Part shown: positions 1 to 8,356 of the stretch, in pieces | How the letters are laid out: every line of letters begins with the position of its first letter | How positions within the stretch are numbered: position 1 is the stretch's first letter | Source of the DNA: Vicinamibacterales bacterium | Lineage (GTDB): Bacteria > Acidobacteriota > Vicinamibacteria > Vicinamibacterales > UBA2999 | Direction: 5' to 3' | Length of the DNA: 47,580 nucleotides | NCBI GenBank assembly: GCA_030680175.1 | Contig: JAUXWO010000116.1 | Location: forward strand, 1 to 47,580 | Translations under genes and position numbers: made by a program | The notes under the pieces: generated by a model | The model's input: the letters and a program-made list of their open reading frames with translations, nothing else | The model's database searches: none | What the model was told of the DNA's origin: nothing

Positions 1-50
1 CCTTGCAGGGACATGCCTCTCTCATCGCCCCGGGTCGCATCACTCGAAAC

Positions 51-74
51 GAGGGCCGGCCCCGGCCGGCCCTC
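51..74. terminator. GC-rich perfect hairpin in the upstream gap
   Basis: Bases 51-61 and 64-74 are exact reverse complements (11-bp stem, 2-nt loop). No U-tract follows, so it may be a Rho-independent-like stop for a gene left of the window or a palindromic repeat. The rest of 1-189 contains a short direct repeat (CGTAATC at about 94-110) and no gene. Confidence 0.4.
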
Positions 75-189
75 CGACGGACGCGCTCCTCTGCGTAATC
101 AGCGTAATCTGTGGATGTCCCTGATCGACATCGATAGGCAGCTGACGATCGCGAGATAGATACGCGCGCGAGCCGCTGAAGATCGGCAC

Positions 190-2187
190 ATGGCACATCC
201 GATCACCACATCACCACATCACCAGGTCACCAGATTCTCCAGCGGCGCGCGGGTCGCCGCGGGCGCGACGCTCGTTTATGCCCTTCTGACGCTCGTGATG
301 ACGTGGCCGCTCGCGACGGGCCTGGCGCGCGTGCTGCCCTCGGACCACGGCGACAACCTGCTGAACGCCTGGATCCTCGGCTGGGGCGCCGAGAGCCTCG
401 TCGGGATGCTCACGGGCGCCTCGTCGTTCCGCGACTGGTGGGATGCGCCGATCTTCCACCCCTCGCCCCTCGCGCTCGCCTACTCGGAACACCTCTTCGC
501 GCCCGTCCTGCAGGTCCTGCCGGTCTACCTGGCGACCGACAACCTGATCCTCGGCTACAACCTCCTGTTCCTCTCGACGTTCGTCCTCTCAGGGCTCGGC
601 ACCTACCTGCTCGTCACCGACCTCACGGGCAGCCGCGCCGCCGGGTTCGTGGCGGGGCTCTTCTACGCGTTCGTGCCGTACCGTATCAACCAGCTGTCGC
701 ACCTGCAGATCCTGTCGTCGCAGTGGATGCCGTTCGCGCTCTACGGCTTCCGCCGCTACCTGGCGACCCGCCGCTGGCAACCGCTCGCCGGCGGCTCGGC
801 GGCGCTCGTGATGCAGCACCTGTCGTGCGGGTACTACCTGTTGTTCTTCGCGCCGATCGTGCCGGCGTTCGTCCTCGCGGAGATGACCCGGCGGGGGCTG
901 CTGCGCGATCGCCGCGTGTGGCTGTCACTGGCCGGCGCGGCCGCCGTCGTGGGCGCGTGCACGCTGCCCTTCCTGCTGCCGTACACGGAGCTGCGCGCGC
1001 TCGACGGCTTCGAGCGCTCGATCCACGAGATCCGCGGCTTCTCGCCTGATCTCTACGGCTACCTCACGGCCCCGAGCGCGCTCTGGTTCTGGGGGTCACG
1101 GCTGCAGCTCGCCCCGAAGCCCGAGGGCGACCTGTTTCTCGGGGCCGTGCCCATGCTCCTCGGACTCGGGGCGCTCGCGCTCGCCGGCGCGGATGCCCGA
1201 CGTGCGGCCTCCACCGGTGCCGAGGAGCCACGCGGGCGCTGGATCATCCGCGGACTCCTCGCGCTGGCGGCGCTCGCCGCGCTCGCCCTCGTCGTCCTCA
1301 CCGTCTCCGGTCCCGTGCGGGGGAGCGTGTTCGGCCTGTCGTTCCGGATGACCGATGGCGGGCGGCCGCTTCTGCTGCTTGCCGGCGCGGGCGCCGCGCT
1401 CATCGCCCTCTCGGCGCGCGTGCGCACGGGCGCGCGGGCCTTCCTCGGCGCCCCGGGCGTCATGGCGTGGGCGTTCCTGCTCTTCGCGGTGGCGATGTCG
1501 CTCGGCCCCACGCCGATGCGCGGCGGCGAGCGGCTGGTGGGTCTCGAGATCTACGCCTGGTTCGTGGACTACGTGCCGGGGTTCGACGGCCTGCGGGTCC
1601 CCGGGCGCTACGCGATGATCGCCGCGCTCTTCCTGGCGATGGCGGCGGGGGCGCCCCTGGCCTGGCTCGCGCGCCGCGGGCGCGCCGGGCTCGTCGCGGT
1701 CGGCGTACTCGGGGCGCTCTTCCTCGTCGAGGCCGCCGCCATGCCGATCGAGATCAACCGCCTCTGGGGCTCTGGCAGGTATCGCGATGCGCCGGTCGTC
1801 CTGCCGGGACCCGAGGCGCCACCCGTCTATCGGCACCTCGCCGGGCTCCCGCGCGACCGCGTCGTCCTCGAGTTGCCGTTCGGTGACACCGGCTGGGATC
1901 TGCGCGCCGTCTACTACGCCTCGGTGCACCGGCTGCCGCTCGTCAACGGCTACAGCGGGGGCTTCCCGGAGGGCTACGCCCAGCGGATGATGACGCTGGC
2001 CTACCTGCCGACCGCGCCCGCGCCCGCCTGGGCCTCCATCCTCGACTCCGGCGCCACCCACATCGTCGTGCACACGCAGGCGTACTGGGGCGACCGCATC
2101 GACCGGGTGCGTGCGTTCCTCGAGGCGAACGGCGCGGTCCTCGAACACGACTTCGACGGCGACCTCCTCTACCGCGTCGACAGGTAG
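190..2187 (+). CDS. GT-C-like polytopic membrane protein, probable lipid-linked sugar glycosyltransferase
   Basis: This 665-residue inner-membrane protein has about a dozen hydrophobic segments and a soluble C-terminal part of roughly 130 residues. The first periplasmic loop carries an acidic DHGDNLLNAW motif (about residues 54-63), placed like the catalytic acidic residues of GT-C enzymes that use polyprenyl-phosphate sugars. It is likely a glycosyltransferase acting at the outer face of the inner membrane; donor and acceptor cannot be read from the sequence. The ATG at 190 is chosen because the next in-frame start (about 298) would cut the first membrane helix. The first 15 or so residues are encoded by a CATCACCA-type repeat and are probably not ancestral. 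It stands alone and is followed 11 nt after its stop by a family A palindrome. The family is recognised only in general terms. Confidence 0.7.
   Translation: MAHPITTSPHHQVTRFSSGARVAAGATLVYALLTLVMTWPLATGLARVLPSDHGDNLLNAWILGWGAESLVGMLTGASSFRDWWDAPIFHPSPLALAYSEHLFAPVLQVLPVYLATDNLILGYNLLFLSTFVLSGLGTYLLVTDLTGSRAAGFVAGLFYAFVPYRINQLSHLQILSSQWMPFALYGFRRYLATRRWQPLAGGSAALVMQHLSCGYYLLFFAPIVPAFVLAEMTRRGLLRDRRVWLSLAGAAAVVGACTLPFLLPYTELRALDGFERSIHEIRGFSPDLYGYLTAPSALWFWGSRLQLAPKPEGDLFLGAVPMLLGLGALALAGADARRAASTGAEEPRGRWIIRGLLALAALAALALVVLTVSGPVRGSVFGLSFRMTDGGRPLLLLAGAGAALIALSARVRTGARAFLGAPGVMAWAFLLFAVAMSLGPTPMRGGERLVGLEIYAWFVDYVPGFDGLRVPGRYAMIAALFLAMAAGAPLAWLARRGRAGLVAVGVLGALFLVEAAAMPIEINRLWGSGRYRDAPVVLPGPEAPPVYRHLAGLPRDRVVLELPFGDTGWDLRAVYYASVHRLPLVNGYSGGFPEGYAQRMMTLAYLPTAPAPAWASILDSGATHIVVHTQAYWGDRIDRVRAFLEANGAVLEHDFDGDLLYRVDR
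198..236. repeat. ATCACCACATCACC short repeat (copy E1) inside an N-terminus
   Basis: Imperfect units of CATCACCA/GGTCACCA form codons 4-15 of the first gene. The same motif, in reverse orientation, is inserted inside the carbamoyltransferase gene near 36140-36212. Confidence 0.7.
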
Positions 2188-2198
2188 AGCAGGAAGCT

Positions 2199-2330
2199 AC
2201 GTACAAACACGAAGGGCACGAAGGCCACGAAGAACGCAGAGGGTCGTCCTCAATCCCAGTGATCCGGCCCCGATCCGGGTCGCTGAAAACGTGCGTCTTC
2301 GTGGCCTTCGTGTCCTTCGTGTTTGTACGC
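2199..2330. repeat. Family A palindromic element (KHEGHE repeat), copy A1
   Basis: The left arm begins ACGTACAAACACGAAG and contains CACGAAGG units; the right arm ends CTTCGTGTTTGTACGC, its reverse complement. The core contains GATCCGG and CCGATC, also found in A2 and A3. It starts 11 nt after the upstream stop codon and could form a strong 3' hairpin. Plus-strand reading gives KHEGHEGHE-like peptide; there is no evidence that this is translated. Confidence 0.85.
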
Positions 2331-2366
2331 AACACCAGATCGGGCACGTTCAGATCGCTTGAGCGA

Positions 2367-2372
2367 TATACT
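2367..2372 (+). promoter_or_regulatory. -10 box TATACT, 6 nt before ATG (leaderless type)
   Basis: TATACT is followed by six bases and the ATG at 2379. No Shine-Dalgarno sequence fits between them. Transcription would start at or next to the A of the start codon. Confidence 0.55.
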
Positions 2373-2378
2373 TTGCCG

Positions 2379-3563
2379 ATGCGCCAGGATCCTCTCGCTT
2401 TCTTGACCACCGAGCTGAACGCCCTTCGCGATCAGGGGCTCTACCGGCGGCTTCGCGTCCTCGAGAGCGAGGCGCTGGCCCACGCGACGTTCGACCACAC
2501 GTCGGTCGTCAACCTCTCCTCGAACAACTACCTCGGCTTCGCCACGCACCCGCGGCTGCGCGAGGCGGCCCTCGAGGCCGTCCGCACGTACGGCGTGGGC
2601 TCGGGTGCGGTGCGCACGATCTCCGGCACCATGGCACTCCACGTGGAGCTCGAGCGCCGGCTCGCCGCCTTCAAGAAGGTCGAGGCCGTCGTCGTCTTCC
2701 AGAGCGGCTTCACGGCGAACGCCGGCACCGTGTCGGCGATTCTCAACAAGGACGACGCGATCATCTCGGACGAGCTGAACCACGCGAGCATCATCGACGG
2801 CGCGCGGCTGAGCCGCGCCACCATCAAGGTCTTCCCGCACAAGGACGCGGATGCCGCGCGCGCGATCATGCGCGACCTGCCGGCCGGCCAGCGCAAGCTG
2901 CTCATCACCGACGGCGTCTTCTCGATGGACGGCGACCTCGGCCCGCTGCCCGCCCTCTGCGACGTCGCCGAGGAGTTCGGCGCGATCATGATGGTCGACG
3001 ATGCGCATGCGAGCGGCGTGTTCGGGGCGCAGGGCCGCGGCACCGTGGATCACTTCGGGTGCCACGGACGCGTCGACATCCAGGTGGGCACGCTGTCGAA
3101 GGCCATCGGCGTGCTGGGCGGCTACGTCGCGGGCACGCGCGACTTCATCGACTTCCTGTGCCACCGCGCGCGGCCATTCCTCTTCTCGACGTCCCATCCC
3201 CCGGCGGTGACCGCCGCGTGCATCGCGGCGCTCGACGTGCTCGAGTCGGAGCCGCAGTGGATGGAGCAGCTGTGGGACAACACGCGCTTCTTCAAGGCCG
3301 GCCTCACGGCGCTCGGCTTCAACACGGGCCGCAGCGAGAGCCCGATCACTCCGGTGATCGTCGGCGAGGCCCCCGTGGCGATGCAGTTCTCGGACAAGCT
3401 CTTCGCGCAGGGCGTCTTCGCCCAGGGCATCGGCTTCCCGACCGTGCCGAAGGGTCAGGCGCGGCTCAGGACCATGCCGGCCGCCACCCATACGCGGGAG
3501 GACCTGCAGTACGCGCTGGACATGTTCGGCAAGGTCGGCCGGGAACTGGGCGTCATCCCCTGA
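2379..3563 (+). CDS. kbl: Alpha-oxoamine synthase, probably glycine C-acetyltransferase
   Basis: A 394-residue PLP fold-type I enzyme. Motifs seen: NNYLGF near residue 48, the SGTMALH region, SDELNHASIIDG, DDAHASGVFG, and the PLP-binding lysine K241 in TLSKAIG. The family condenses an amino acid with an acyl-CoA and releases CO2 (or runs the reverse thiolysis). Length and N-terminus (LNALRDQGLYR) fit Kbl, which interconverts glycine plus acetyl-CoA with 2-amino-3-oxobutyrate; BioF (biotin synthesis) or serine palmitoyltransferase are alternatives that only phylogeny could exclude. No tdh or bio gene is adjacent. The open frame extends upstream through the A1 repeat, but ATG 2379 gives the normal family length and is preceded by a -10 box, so that start is chosen. 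Confidence 0.9.
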   Translation: MRQDPLAFLTTELNALRDQGLYRRLRVLESEALAHATFDHTSVVNLSSNNYLGFATHPRLREAALEAVRTYGVGSGAVRTISGTMALHVELERRLAAFKKVEAVVVFQSGFTANAGTVSAILNKDDAIISDELNHASIIDGARLSRATIKVFPHKDADAARAIMRDLPAGQRKLLITDGVFSMDGDLGPLPALCDVAEEFGAIMMVDDAHASGVFGAQGRGTVDHFGCHGRVDIQVGTLSKAIGVLGGYVAGTRDFIDFLCHRARPFLFSTSHPPAVTAACIAALDVLESEPQWMEQLWDNTRFFKAGLTALGFNTGRSESPITPVIVGEAPVAMQFSDKLFAQGVFAQGIGFPTVPKGQARLRTMPAATHTREDLQYALDMFGKVGRELGVIP

Positions 3564-3590
3564 CGTAACACCTCAAGGGCACCGCCCCCC

Positions 3591-3651
3591 TCGGACCTAT
3601 CGGACCTATCGGACCTATCGGACCCGCCGGACCCGCCGGACCTGTCGGACC
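3591..3651. repeat. 9-bp tandem repeat (TCGGACCTA) abutting a start codon
   Basis: Nearly seven 9-bp units: three perfect TCGGACCTA copies, then CGGACCCGC-like variants, ending directly at the ATG at 3652. The repeat occupies the whole ribosome-binding region. On the minus strand it reads Gly-Pro-X triplets; that frame belongs to a shadow ORF. Confidence 0.9.
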
Positions 3652-4830
3652 ATGAAGAAGACCCGCGAGTTCTTCGAGACCTACACGAGGGACCTCACGC
3701 GCGACGAGCTCGGCAAGCTCTTCACCCGCGAGACGCCGGAAGCCTACCGCTTCTTCGCGCGCGGCATCGATACCGCCGCGCTCCGCGCGCTCCCGTGGTA
3801 CACGCGCGCGCTCAAGTACGCGCAGGCCTTCTTCCTCGCGTTCACGATGCGCCTGACCCCGGCGCGCCGCGTCATCTACGCCGTCGCCCTCGTCGCCTCC
3901 GTCATCGGACTCTTCGAGCTCTTTCGCGGGATCGGCGTCGTCCGCGTCCCGTTTCCGATCGCGTTCTTCTTCATTCACATCGGCATCGTCGCGCCACGCT
4001 TCGAGCCCGGCACCATCTGGCTGCTCACCGCGTTCCTCGCGATGAACCTGCTCGTGCTGCTCGAGGTGTACGACCGCATCTCGCTCAAGCGCGATCTGGA
4101 GGTGGCGCGGGAGATCCAGAAGGCCATGCTGCCGGACGGCACCTGGAACGGGCCGGACGTGGAGGCCTTCGGGCTGACGCAGCCGGCCAACACCGTCGGG
4201 GGCGACTTCTACGACATCCTGCCGCTGGCCGATGGGCGCGTGATCGTTGCGCTCGGCGACGTGGCCGGCAAGGCCAGCCCGGCCGCGCTGCTGATGGCGC
4301 TGTTTCTCGCGATGCTGCGCACGCTGGTGGACCTCGGGCTCGAGCCGGTGGAGCTGGCGCGGCGGCTCAACGTCCAGGTGATGCGCTATGCGCCCTCGTC
4401 GCGCTTCATCACCTTCTTCCTCGCGCTGTACGACCCGGCTACCGGCGCCCTGCGCTTCATCAACGCCGGCCAGACACCGCCGCTCCTCCGCCGCATGAAC
4501 GGCGCCATCGAGCGCCTGCAGACCGGCGGGACCGCCCTCGGCATGTTCGAGGGATCGACCTACGAGGAGGGACGAACGGCACTGGCCCCGGGTGACGCCC
4601 TGATCATGTACAGCGATGGCATCACCGAGGCCGAAGCCCCTGACGGCACCCCCTTCGACGAGATCGGAATCGAGCACACCATTGAGCGGGTGCCGAGCTC
4701 GGCCGCGGCCGCGCTCGGCCGCGCGATCTTCGACGCCGTCGAAGGACACCGGCTCGACACGCGGCTCGGCGATGACCTGACGGTGCTCGTGCTCAGCCGG
4801 CCGGTGGTGCCACCGATTCCTGTTGTGTAG
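3652..4830 (+). CDS. Membrane-anchored PP2C/SpoIIE-type serine phosphatase (RsbU-like)
   Basis: A 392-residue protein. An N-terminal segment of about 65 residues is followed by two or three hydrophobic segments (about 65-85, 90-108, 115-135), then a short linker (EVAREIQKAMLP, typical of RsbU-type enzymes) and a SpoIIE/PP2C domain (about 165-385). The metal-binding acidic residues are visible in GGDFYD, GDVAGKG-like GDVAGKA and YSDGITEA. Such enzymes dephosphorylate anti-sigma-factor antagonists in partner-switching. No anti-sigma or STAS gene is in the window, so the partner is unknown. The ATG follows the 9-bp repeat directly and no clear Shine-Dalgarno is present. A second phosphatase of this class lies at 19385-21190. 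Confidence 0.88.
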   Translation: MKKTREFFETYTRDLTRDELGKLFTRETPEAYRFFARGIDTAALRALPWYTRALKYAQAFFLAFTMRLTPARRVIYAVALVASVIGLFELFRGIGVVRVPFPIAFFFIHIGIVAPRFEPGTIWLLTAFLAMNLLVLLEVYDRISLKRDLEVAREIQKAMLPDGTWNGPDVEAFGLTQPANTVGGDFYDILPLADGRVIVALGDVAGKASPAALLMALFLAMLRTLVDLGLEPVELARRLNVQVMRYAPSSRFITFFLALYDPATGALRFINAGQTPPLLRRMNGAIERLQTGGTALGMFEGSTYEEGRTALAPGDALIMYSDGITEAEAPDGTPFDEIGIEHTIERVPSSAAAALGRAIFDAVEGHRLDTRLGDDLTVLVLSRPVVPPIPVV

Positions 4831-4841
4831 GGGGGTGCCGG

Positions 4842-4888
4842 GGAGCCGAGAGCCGAGAGCTGAAAGCTGAAAGCCGATCGCTGATCGG
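4842..4888. repeat. GCCGAGAGC/GCTGAAAGC short tandem repeat (D4)
   Basis: Degenerate 7-10 bp units of AGCCGAGAGCTGAAAGC follow the phosphatase stop codon. The same units occur at 43807-43896 and, in frame, inside dusB (42368-42436). Confidence 0.75.
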
Positions 4889-4911
4889 CCCATTTCCTCC
4901 CCGCGGACGTC

Positions 4912-4917
4912 TAATCT
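4912..4917 (+). promoter_or_regulatory. -10 box TAATCT, 6 nt before GTG (leaderless type)
   Basis: TAATCT lies exactly six bases upstream of the GTG at 4924, the same geometry as for kbl, glnA, the 7847 gene and yhaM. Confidence 0.5.
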
Positions 4918-4923
4918 CACGAG

Positions 4924-7674
4924 GTGACGACGATCGCACGCGTGCTGCTGTTGAGCTGGCTGGTGCTGTGGGCCTCCGGGGTCGAGGCCCGGCAGGGCAC
5001 CGTGCCGGAGGGCGCGCTCGATGTGGGCATCGAGACGCTGCTGCTGCGCGTTGAGACCGCCATCGCCACGGCCGACCGCTCGAGCTGGATGGCCACCCTC
5101 TCCCCGAACGCCGACCGCCTCGAAGCCCGCGAGTTCTTCGACGCCACCATCCCCCAGGGCCTTACCCGCGTCGTCCTTCGCGAACGCGATCGCCAGCCGC
5201 TCCTCGGCACGCTGCCTGGCGACGGCCACCGGCTCGTCGTCGAGGTGTTCATCGAGACCGGCAGCCGCGGCCGTCTCACCACGTGGATGCTCGACATCCG
5301 GCGCCCGCGCGGCGCGCTCGCCGGCGACGAGCCCGACGGCCTCGGGACGCCGTGGCGGGTCGTGGGGTTCGACCGGCTGTCGTCGATCGACGGCCTGCAC
5401 CGCCTCGAGCTGAACACCGCGCGCCAGTTCACGGCGCGCGACCTCGTCATCCGCTCCGTCGACCTCGAGTTGCGGTTGCCGGCCGGCGACGTCTTCGTCG
5501 TCGAGACCGCCGAGGGCACGACGGGGCTGGTGCTGCTCGGCGACGGGACGATGGTCTTCAGCCCGGCGCCCGCCACCGAGCGCGGCCAGGTGAAGATCTT
5601 CTCGGGCAGCGAGGCCATCGACACCCGCTTCGAGGCCGCGTTCGTCCGGCTCAACCCGTTCGAGTTCGAGCAGCGCGTCACGCCCGAGGCGCTGGAGCCG
5701 GCCGGCGTGGATCCGCGCGCCCTCGCGCGGGCCCGCGCGGTCTTCGACGACGAGGCGTCGCGGAGCTTCAGCCTCGACCTGCAGGACCTGAGCGCCGACA
5801 CGTGGTCGCTGCTCCCGCAGGGCGGAGACTTCATCGCGGAGGTCCGCACGCGGCGCTTCCGCACCCTCACCTACGCGCGCTCCACCGGCGAACCCGAGGA
5901 CGTCTCGCTCTTCCAGCGGCAGACCCGCAAGAACATCGCGGTCTACGCGTCGCCGCAGAAGCTGGCGAGCCGCGGTCTCTACTACAACGAGGATGACCTC
6001 GCCGAGTACGACATCCTCGATCACGAGATCGACGTCACCTTCGATCCGGATCGCGAGTGGCTCGACGGCCGGTCCCGCCTGCGGCTGCGCGTCAACTCCT
6101 ACGCGCTCGGCGTGCTCACGCTCCGGCTGCACGAGCGTTTCCAGGTGGCGTCGATCACGAGCCGCGAGCTGGGGCGGCTCCTGTTCCTGCGCGTGCGCAA
6201 CCAGAACAGCGTCGTCGTCAACCTGCCCTCGGCGCTGCCGCGCGATTTCGAGCTGACGCTGAGCATCGTGTACCGCGGCCGCGTGGAGCGCCAGGCCATC
6301 GATCAGGAGTCCCTCGTCGAGCAGCGGGGACGCCAGATCCAGCGGCCCGAGGACATCCCGGTCGTGCCGCCGGAGCCGAACTGGCTGCTGAGCAACCGCA
6401 ACTACTGGTACCCGCAGTCTCCGGTGAGCGACTACGCCACTGCGACGCTGCGCGTGACGGTCCCCGGCGACCTCACGGTCGTGGCGAGCGGCGATCTCGT
6501 GGGCGGCGCCCCGATTCCCGTCGCGGCCGGCGGCGCGCAGCAGATGTTCATGTTCCGCGCGACGCGCCCGGTGCGCTACCTCTCGATGGTGGCGAGCCGC
6601 ATGACGCGCGTCGACCAGGCCACGGTGGCGCTCGAGATCACGCCGCCCGCCCGCCACGCAGCCGCCGCGGAGGCTGCCGGCGACGGCGGGCCGCCGATCG
6701 GCACGCAGCACACCGTGTACCTCACCGTCGACGCCAACCGCCGCCAGGAACAGCGCGGGCGCGACCTGATGATGCCCGCCGCCGAGATCCTCCGCTTCTA
6801 CGCCAGCCTGGTCGGCGACATGCCGTACGAGTCGTTCTCGGTCGCGATGGTGGAACACGACCTGCCGGGCGGCCACAGCCCCGGCTACTTCGCCGTGCTC
6901 AACAACCCGCTGCCGACGACCCCGTTCACGTGGCACAACGACCCGGCCACCTTCCGCGGCTTCCCCGAGTTCATCGTCGCGCATGAGATCGCGCACCAGT
7001 GGTGGGGACAGGCGGTCGGCTGGAAGAACTACCGCGAGCAGTGGCTCAGCGAGGGCTTCGCCCAGTACTTCGCCGCCCTCTACGCGCAGGAACTGCGCGG
7101 CGACCGCGTCTTCCGTGACGTCCTGCGCCAGTTCCGCCGCTTCGGCGCCGAGCAGACGCACCAGGGGCCCATCTCCCTCGGCTACCGGCTCGGCCACATA
7201 CAGAACGACTCGCGCATCTTCCGCGCGCTCGTTTACAACAAGAGCGCCCTCGTCCTGCACATGCTGCGGCGCTTCATCGGCGACGAAGCCTTCTTCACGG
7301 GCGTGCGGTCCTTCTACGCGGACCACCGCTACCGCAAGGCCGGCACCGACGATCTGCGGAGGGCGATGGAGGCGGCGAGCGGCCGTGCGCTCGGCCGCTT
7401 CTTCGACCGGTGGGTCCTCGATGTCGGGCTGCCGCGCGTCCGGTTCACGACGAGCACCGTCGCCGGCGCCGTGATCGTGCGCTACGAGCAGGCCGGCGAC
7501 GTCTTCGACGTGCCCGTCACCGCCACGCTGCAGTACACCGACGGCCGCACCGAGGACGTCGTCGTGCTCGTCACCGAGGCCTCGGGCGAGCAGCGCTTCC
7601 CCCTCTCCGGCCCGCTCCGGTCCGTCGACTTCAACCGCGACGACGCGGCGCTCGGCGCGTTCGACAAGCGCTAG
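4924..7674 (+). CDS. Exported M1-family metallopeptidase
   Basis: A 916-residue protein with an N-terminal signal sequence (hydrophobic about 5-18, then VEARQG). The zinc site is complete: HEIAH at residues 687-691 followed by E710 in WLSEGFAQ, the gluzincin HEXXH-x18-E pattern. Upstream, GGHSPGYF stands where classical aminopeptidases carry GxMEN, so this is a divergent M1 branch whose exopeptidase specificity is uncertain. Residues 1-350 are an additional N-terminal region not seen in PepN; about 360-600 resemble the M1 beta-saddle. It probably acts in the periplasm. The GTG start is supported by the -10 box six bases upstream and the signal peptide. Its TAG stop touches family B element B1. 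Confidence 0.9.
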   Translation: MTTIARVLLLSWLVLWASGVEARQGTVPEGALDVGIETLLLRVETAIATADRSSWMATLSPNADRLEAREFFDATIPQGLTRVVLRERDRQPLLGTLPGDGHRLVVEVFIETGSRGRLTTWMLDIRRPRGALAGDEPDGLGTPWRVVGFDRLSSIDGLHRLELNTARQFTARDLVIRSVDLELRLPAGDVFVVETAEGTTGLVLLGDGTMVFSPAPATERGQVKIFSGSEAIDTRFEAAFVRLNPFEFEQRVTPEALEPAGVDPRALARARAVFDDEASRSFSLDLQDLSADTWSLLPQGGDFIAEVRTRRFRTLTYARSTGEPEDVSLFQRQTRKNIAVYASPQKLASRGLYYNEDDLAEYDILDHEIDVTFDPDREWLDGRSRLRLRVNSYALGVLTLRLHERFQVASITSRELGRLLFLRVRNQNSVVVNLPSALPRDFELTLSIVYRGRVERQAIDQESLVEQRGRQIQRPEDIPVVPPEPNWLLSNRNYWYPQSPVSDYATATLRVTVPGDLTVVASGDLVGGAPIPVAAGGAQQMFMFRATRPVRYLSMVASRMTRVDQATVALEITPPARHAAAAEAAGDGGPPIGTQHTVYLTVDANRRQEQRGRDLMMPAAEILRFYASLVGDMPYESFSVAMVEHDLPGGHSPGYFAVLNNPLPTTPFTWHNDPATFRGFPEFIVAHEIAHQWWGQAVGWKNYREQWLSEGFAQYFAALYAQELRGDRVFRDVLRQFRRFGAEQTHQGPISLGYRLGHIQNDSRIFRALVYNKSALVLHMLRRFIGDEAFFTGVRSFYADHRYRKAGTDDLRRAMEAASGRALGRFFDRWVLDVGLPRVRFTTSTVAGAVIVRYEQAGDVFDVPVTATLQYTDGRTEDVVVLVTEASGEQRFPLSGPLRSVDFNRDDAALGAFDKR

Positions 7675-7675
7675 G

Positions 7676-7776
7676 GGAGTGGATCGACTGCAGAGGCACT
7701 GCCAGCGCCTCTGCTCAGCCGCGATTCTGCGGGCGGCCCAACGGGCGGCCCGGCAGGCGATCGTCACCAACACTCC
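7676..7776. repeat. Family B 101-bp palindromic element, copy B1
   Basis: The element begins 2 nt after the M1 stop with GGAGTGG and ends in CACTCC. Near its centre CCGCGATTCTGCGG is followed by the hairpin GGGCGGCCC-AAC-GGGCGGCCC type. Copies B2 and B3 have exactly the same length and B4 is 100 bp. Confidence 0.85.
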
Positions 7777-7834
7777 ACTGGTCCCCCTCGGCGACACCGC
7801 GTGCAATCGCCGGCGCCGGTCCGCAGCGCCGCAG

Positions 7835-7840
7835 TAGACT
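7835..7840 (+). promoter_or_regulatory. -10 box TAGACT, 6 nt before GTG (leaderless type)
   Basis: TAGACT is followed by ACCCGG and the GTG at 7847; there is no room for a ribosome-binding site in the resulting transcript. Confidence 0.5.
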
Positions 7841-7846
7841 ACCCGG

Positions 7847-8263
7847 GTGGGTCCGCGCCTGCCGCACCTGGGGTCGTTCGTCGAGTGGATGGCGGCCGCG
7901 TTCGTCGCCACCGCGGTGCTGTGGGTGGGTTTCACCTGGGCCGGCCCCTGGCTCACGCGCGTGCCGAGCAGCGTCTCGGTGGAGGCGAACCAGGTGCCCG
8001 CCGGCGTCCCCGGCAATGCCCAGTCCGTGCCGCTGCTCGTGCTCATCGACGGGACCGCCATCCGCGTGGGCGACACCCAGGTCGACATCCATGCGCGCCT
8101 CGGCGAGGCCCCCGACGACCCGGAGCCGCAAGCCAGCCGCGGCGCCCTCGGCGATCGCCTGATTCGCAGCTACCTGCGCCAGGGCACCCGCTTCTTTCTC
8201 GTCTGCGAGCGCACCGAACCGGGCGGCCCCATCCGGGTGTCGCGCATCTACCTGCCGCGCTAG
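7847..8263 (+). CDS. Small single-pass membrane protein of unknown function
   Basis: A 138-residue protein with one hydrophobic segment (about 12-34) near the N-terminus and a C-terminal globular part of about 100 residues that would face the periplasm. Near the middle the sequence LLVLIDGTAIRVGDTQ looks like a beta-rich segment; no family is recognised. High third-position GC and a plausible -10 box at the usual 6-nt distance argue that it is a real gene. It lies between element B1 and nuoG, with 93 bp to the nuoG start. Another ORF covers the same bases in a different frame but has no membrane pattern or start signal. Confidence 0.55.
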   Translation: MGPRLPHLGSFVEWMAAAFVATAVLWVGFTWAGPWLTRVPSSVSVEANQVPAGVPGNAQSVPLLVLIDGTAIRVGDTQVDIHARLGEAPDDPEPQASRGALGDRLIRSYLRQGTRFFLVCERTEPGGPIRVSRIYLPR

Positions 8264-8340
8264 AAACCGGGGACGGCCGCCAACCGTCATGGCTGCAGCG
8301 AGTTGCGGCGGGCCGCCCGACAGCTGGACAGCGCCGGTGA

Positions 8341-8346
8341 TATGAT
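8341..8346 (+). promoter_or_regulatory. -10 box TATGAT before nuoG
   Basis: A good -10 hexamer ten bases upstream of the nuoG ATG, giving a leader of only a few bases. Confidence 0.4.
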
Positions 8347-8356
8347 GCCAGGCGCT

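Noticed and set aside
3553-8088. 1511-codon open frame on the minus strand
   Set aside because: It is antisense to the phosphatase and M1 genes, is Arg/Glu/Ala-rich as expected of GC-driven shadow frames, and its Gly-Pro-X end is only the 9-bp repeat.
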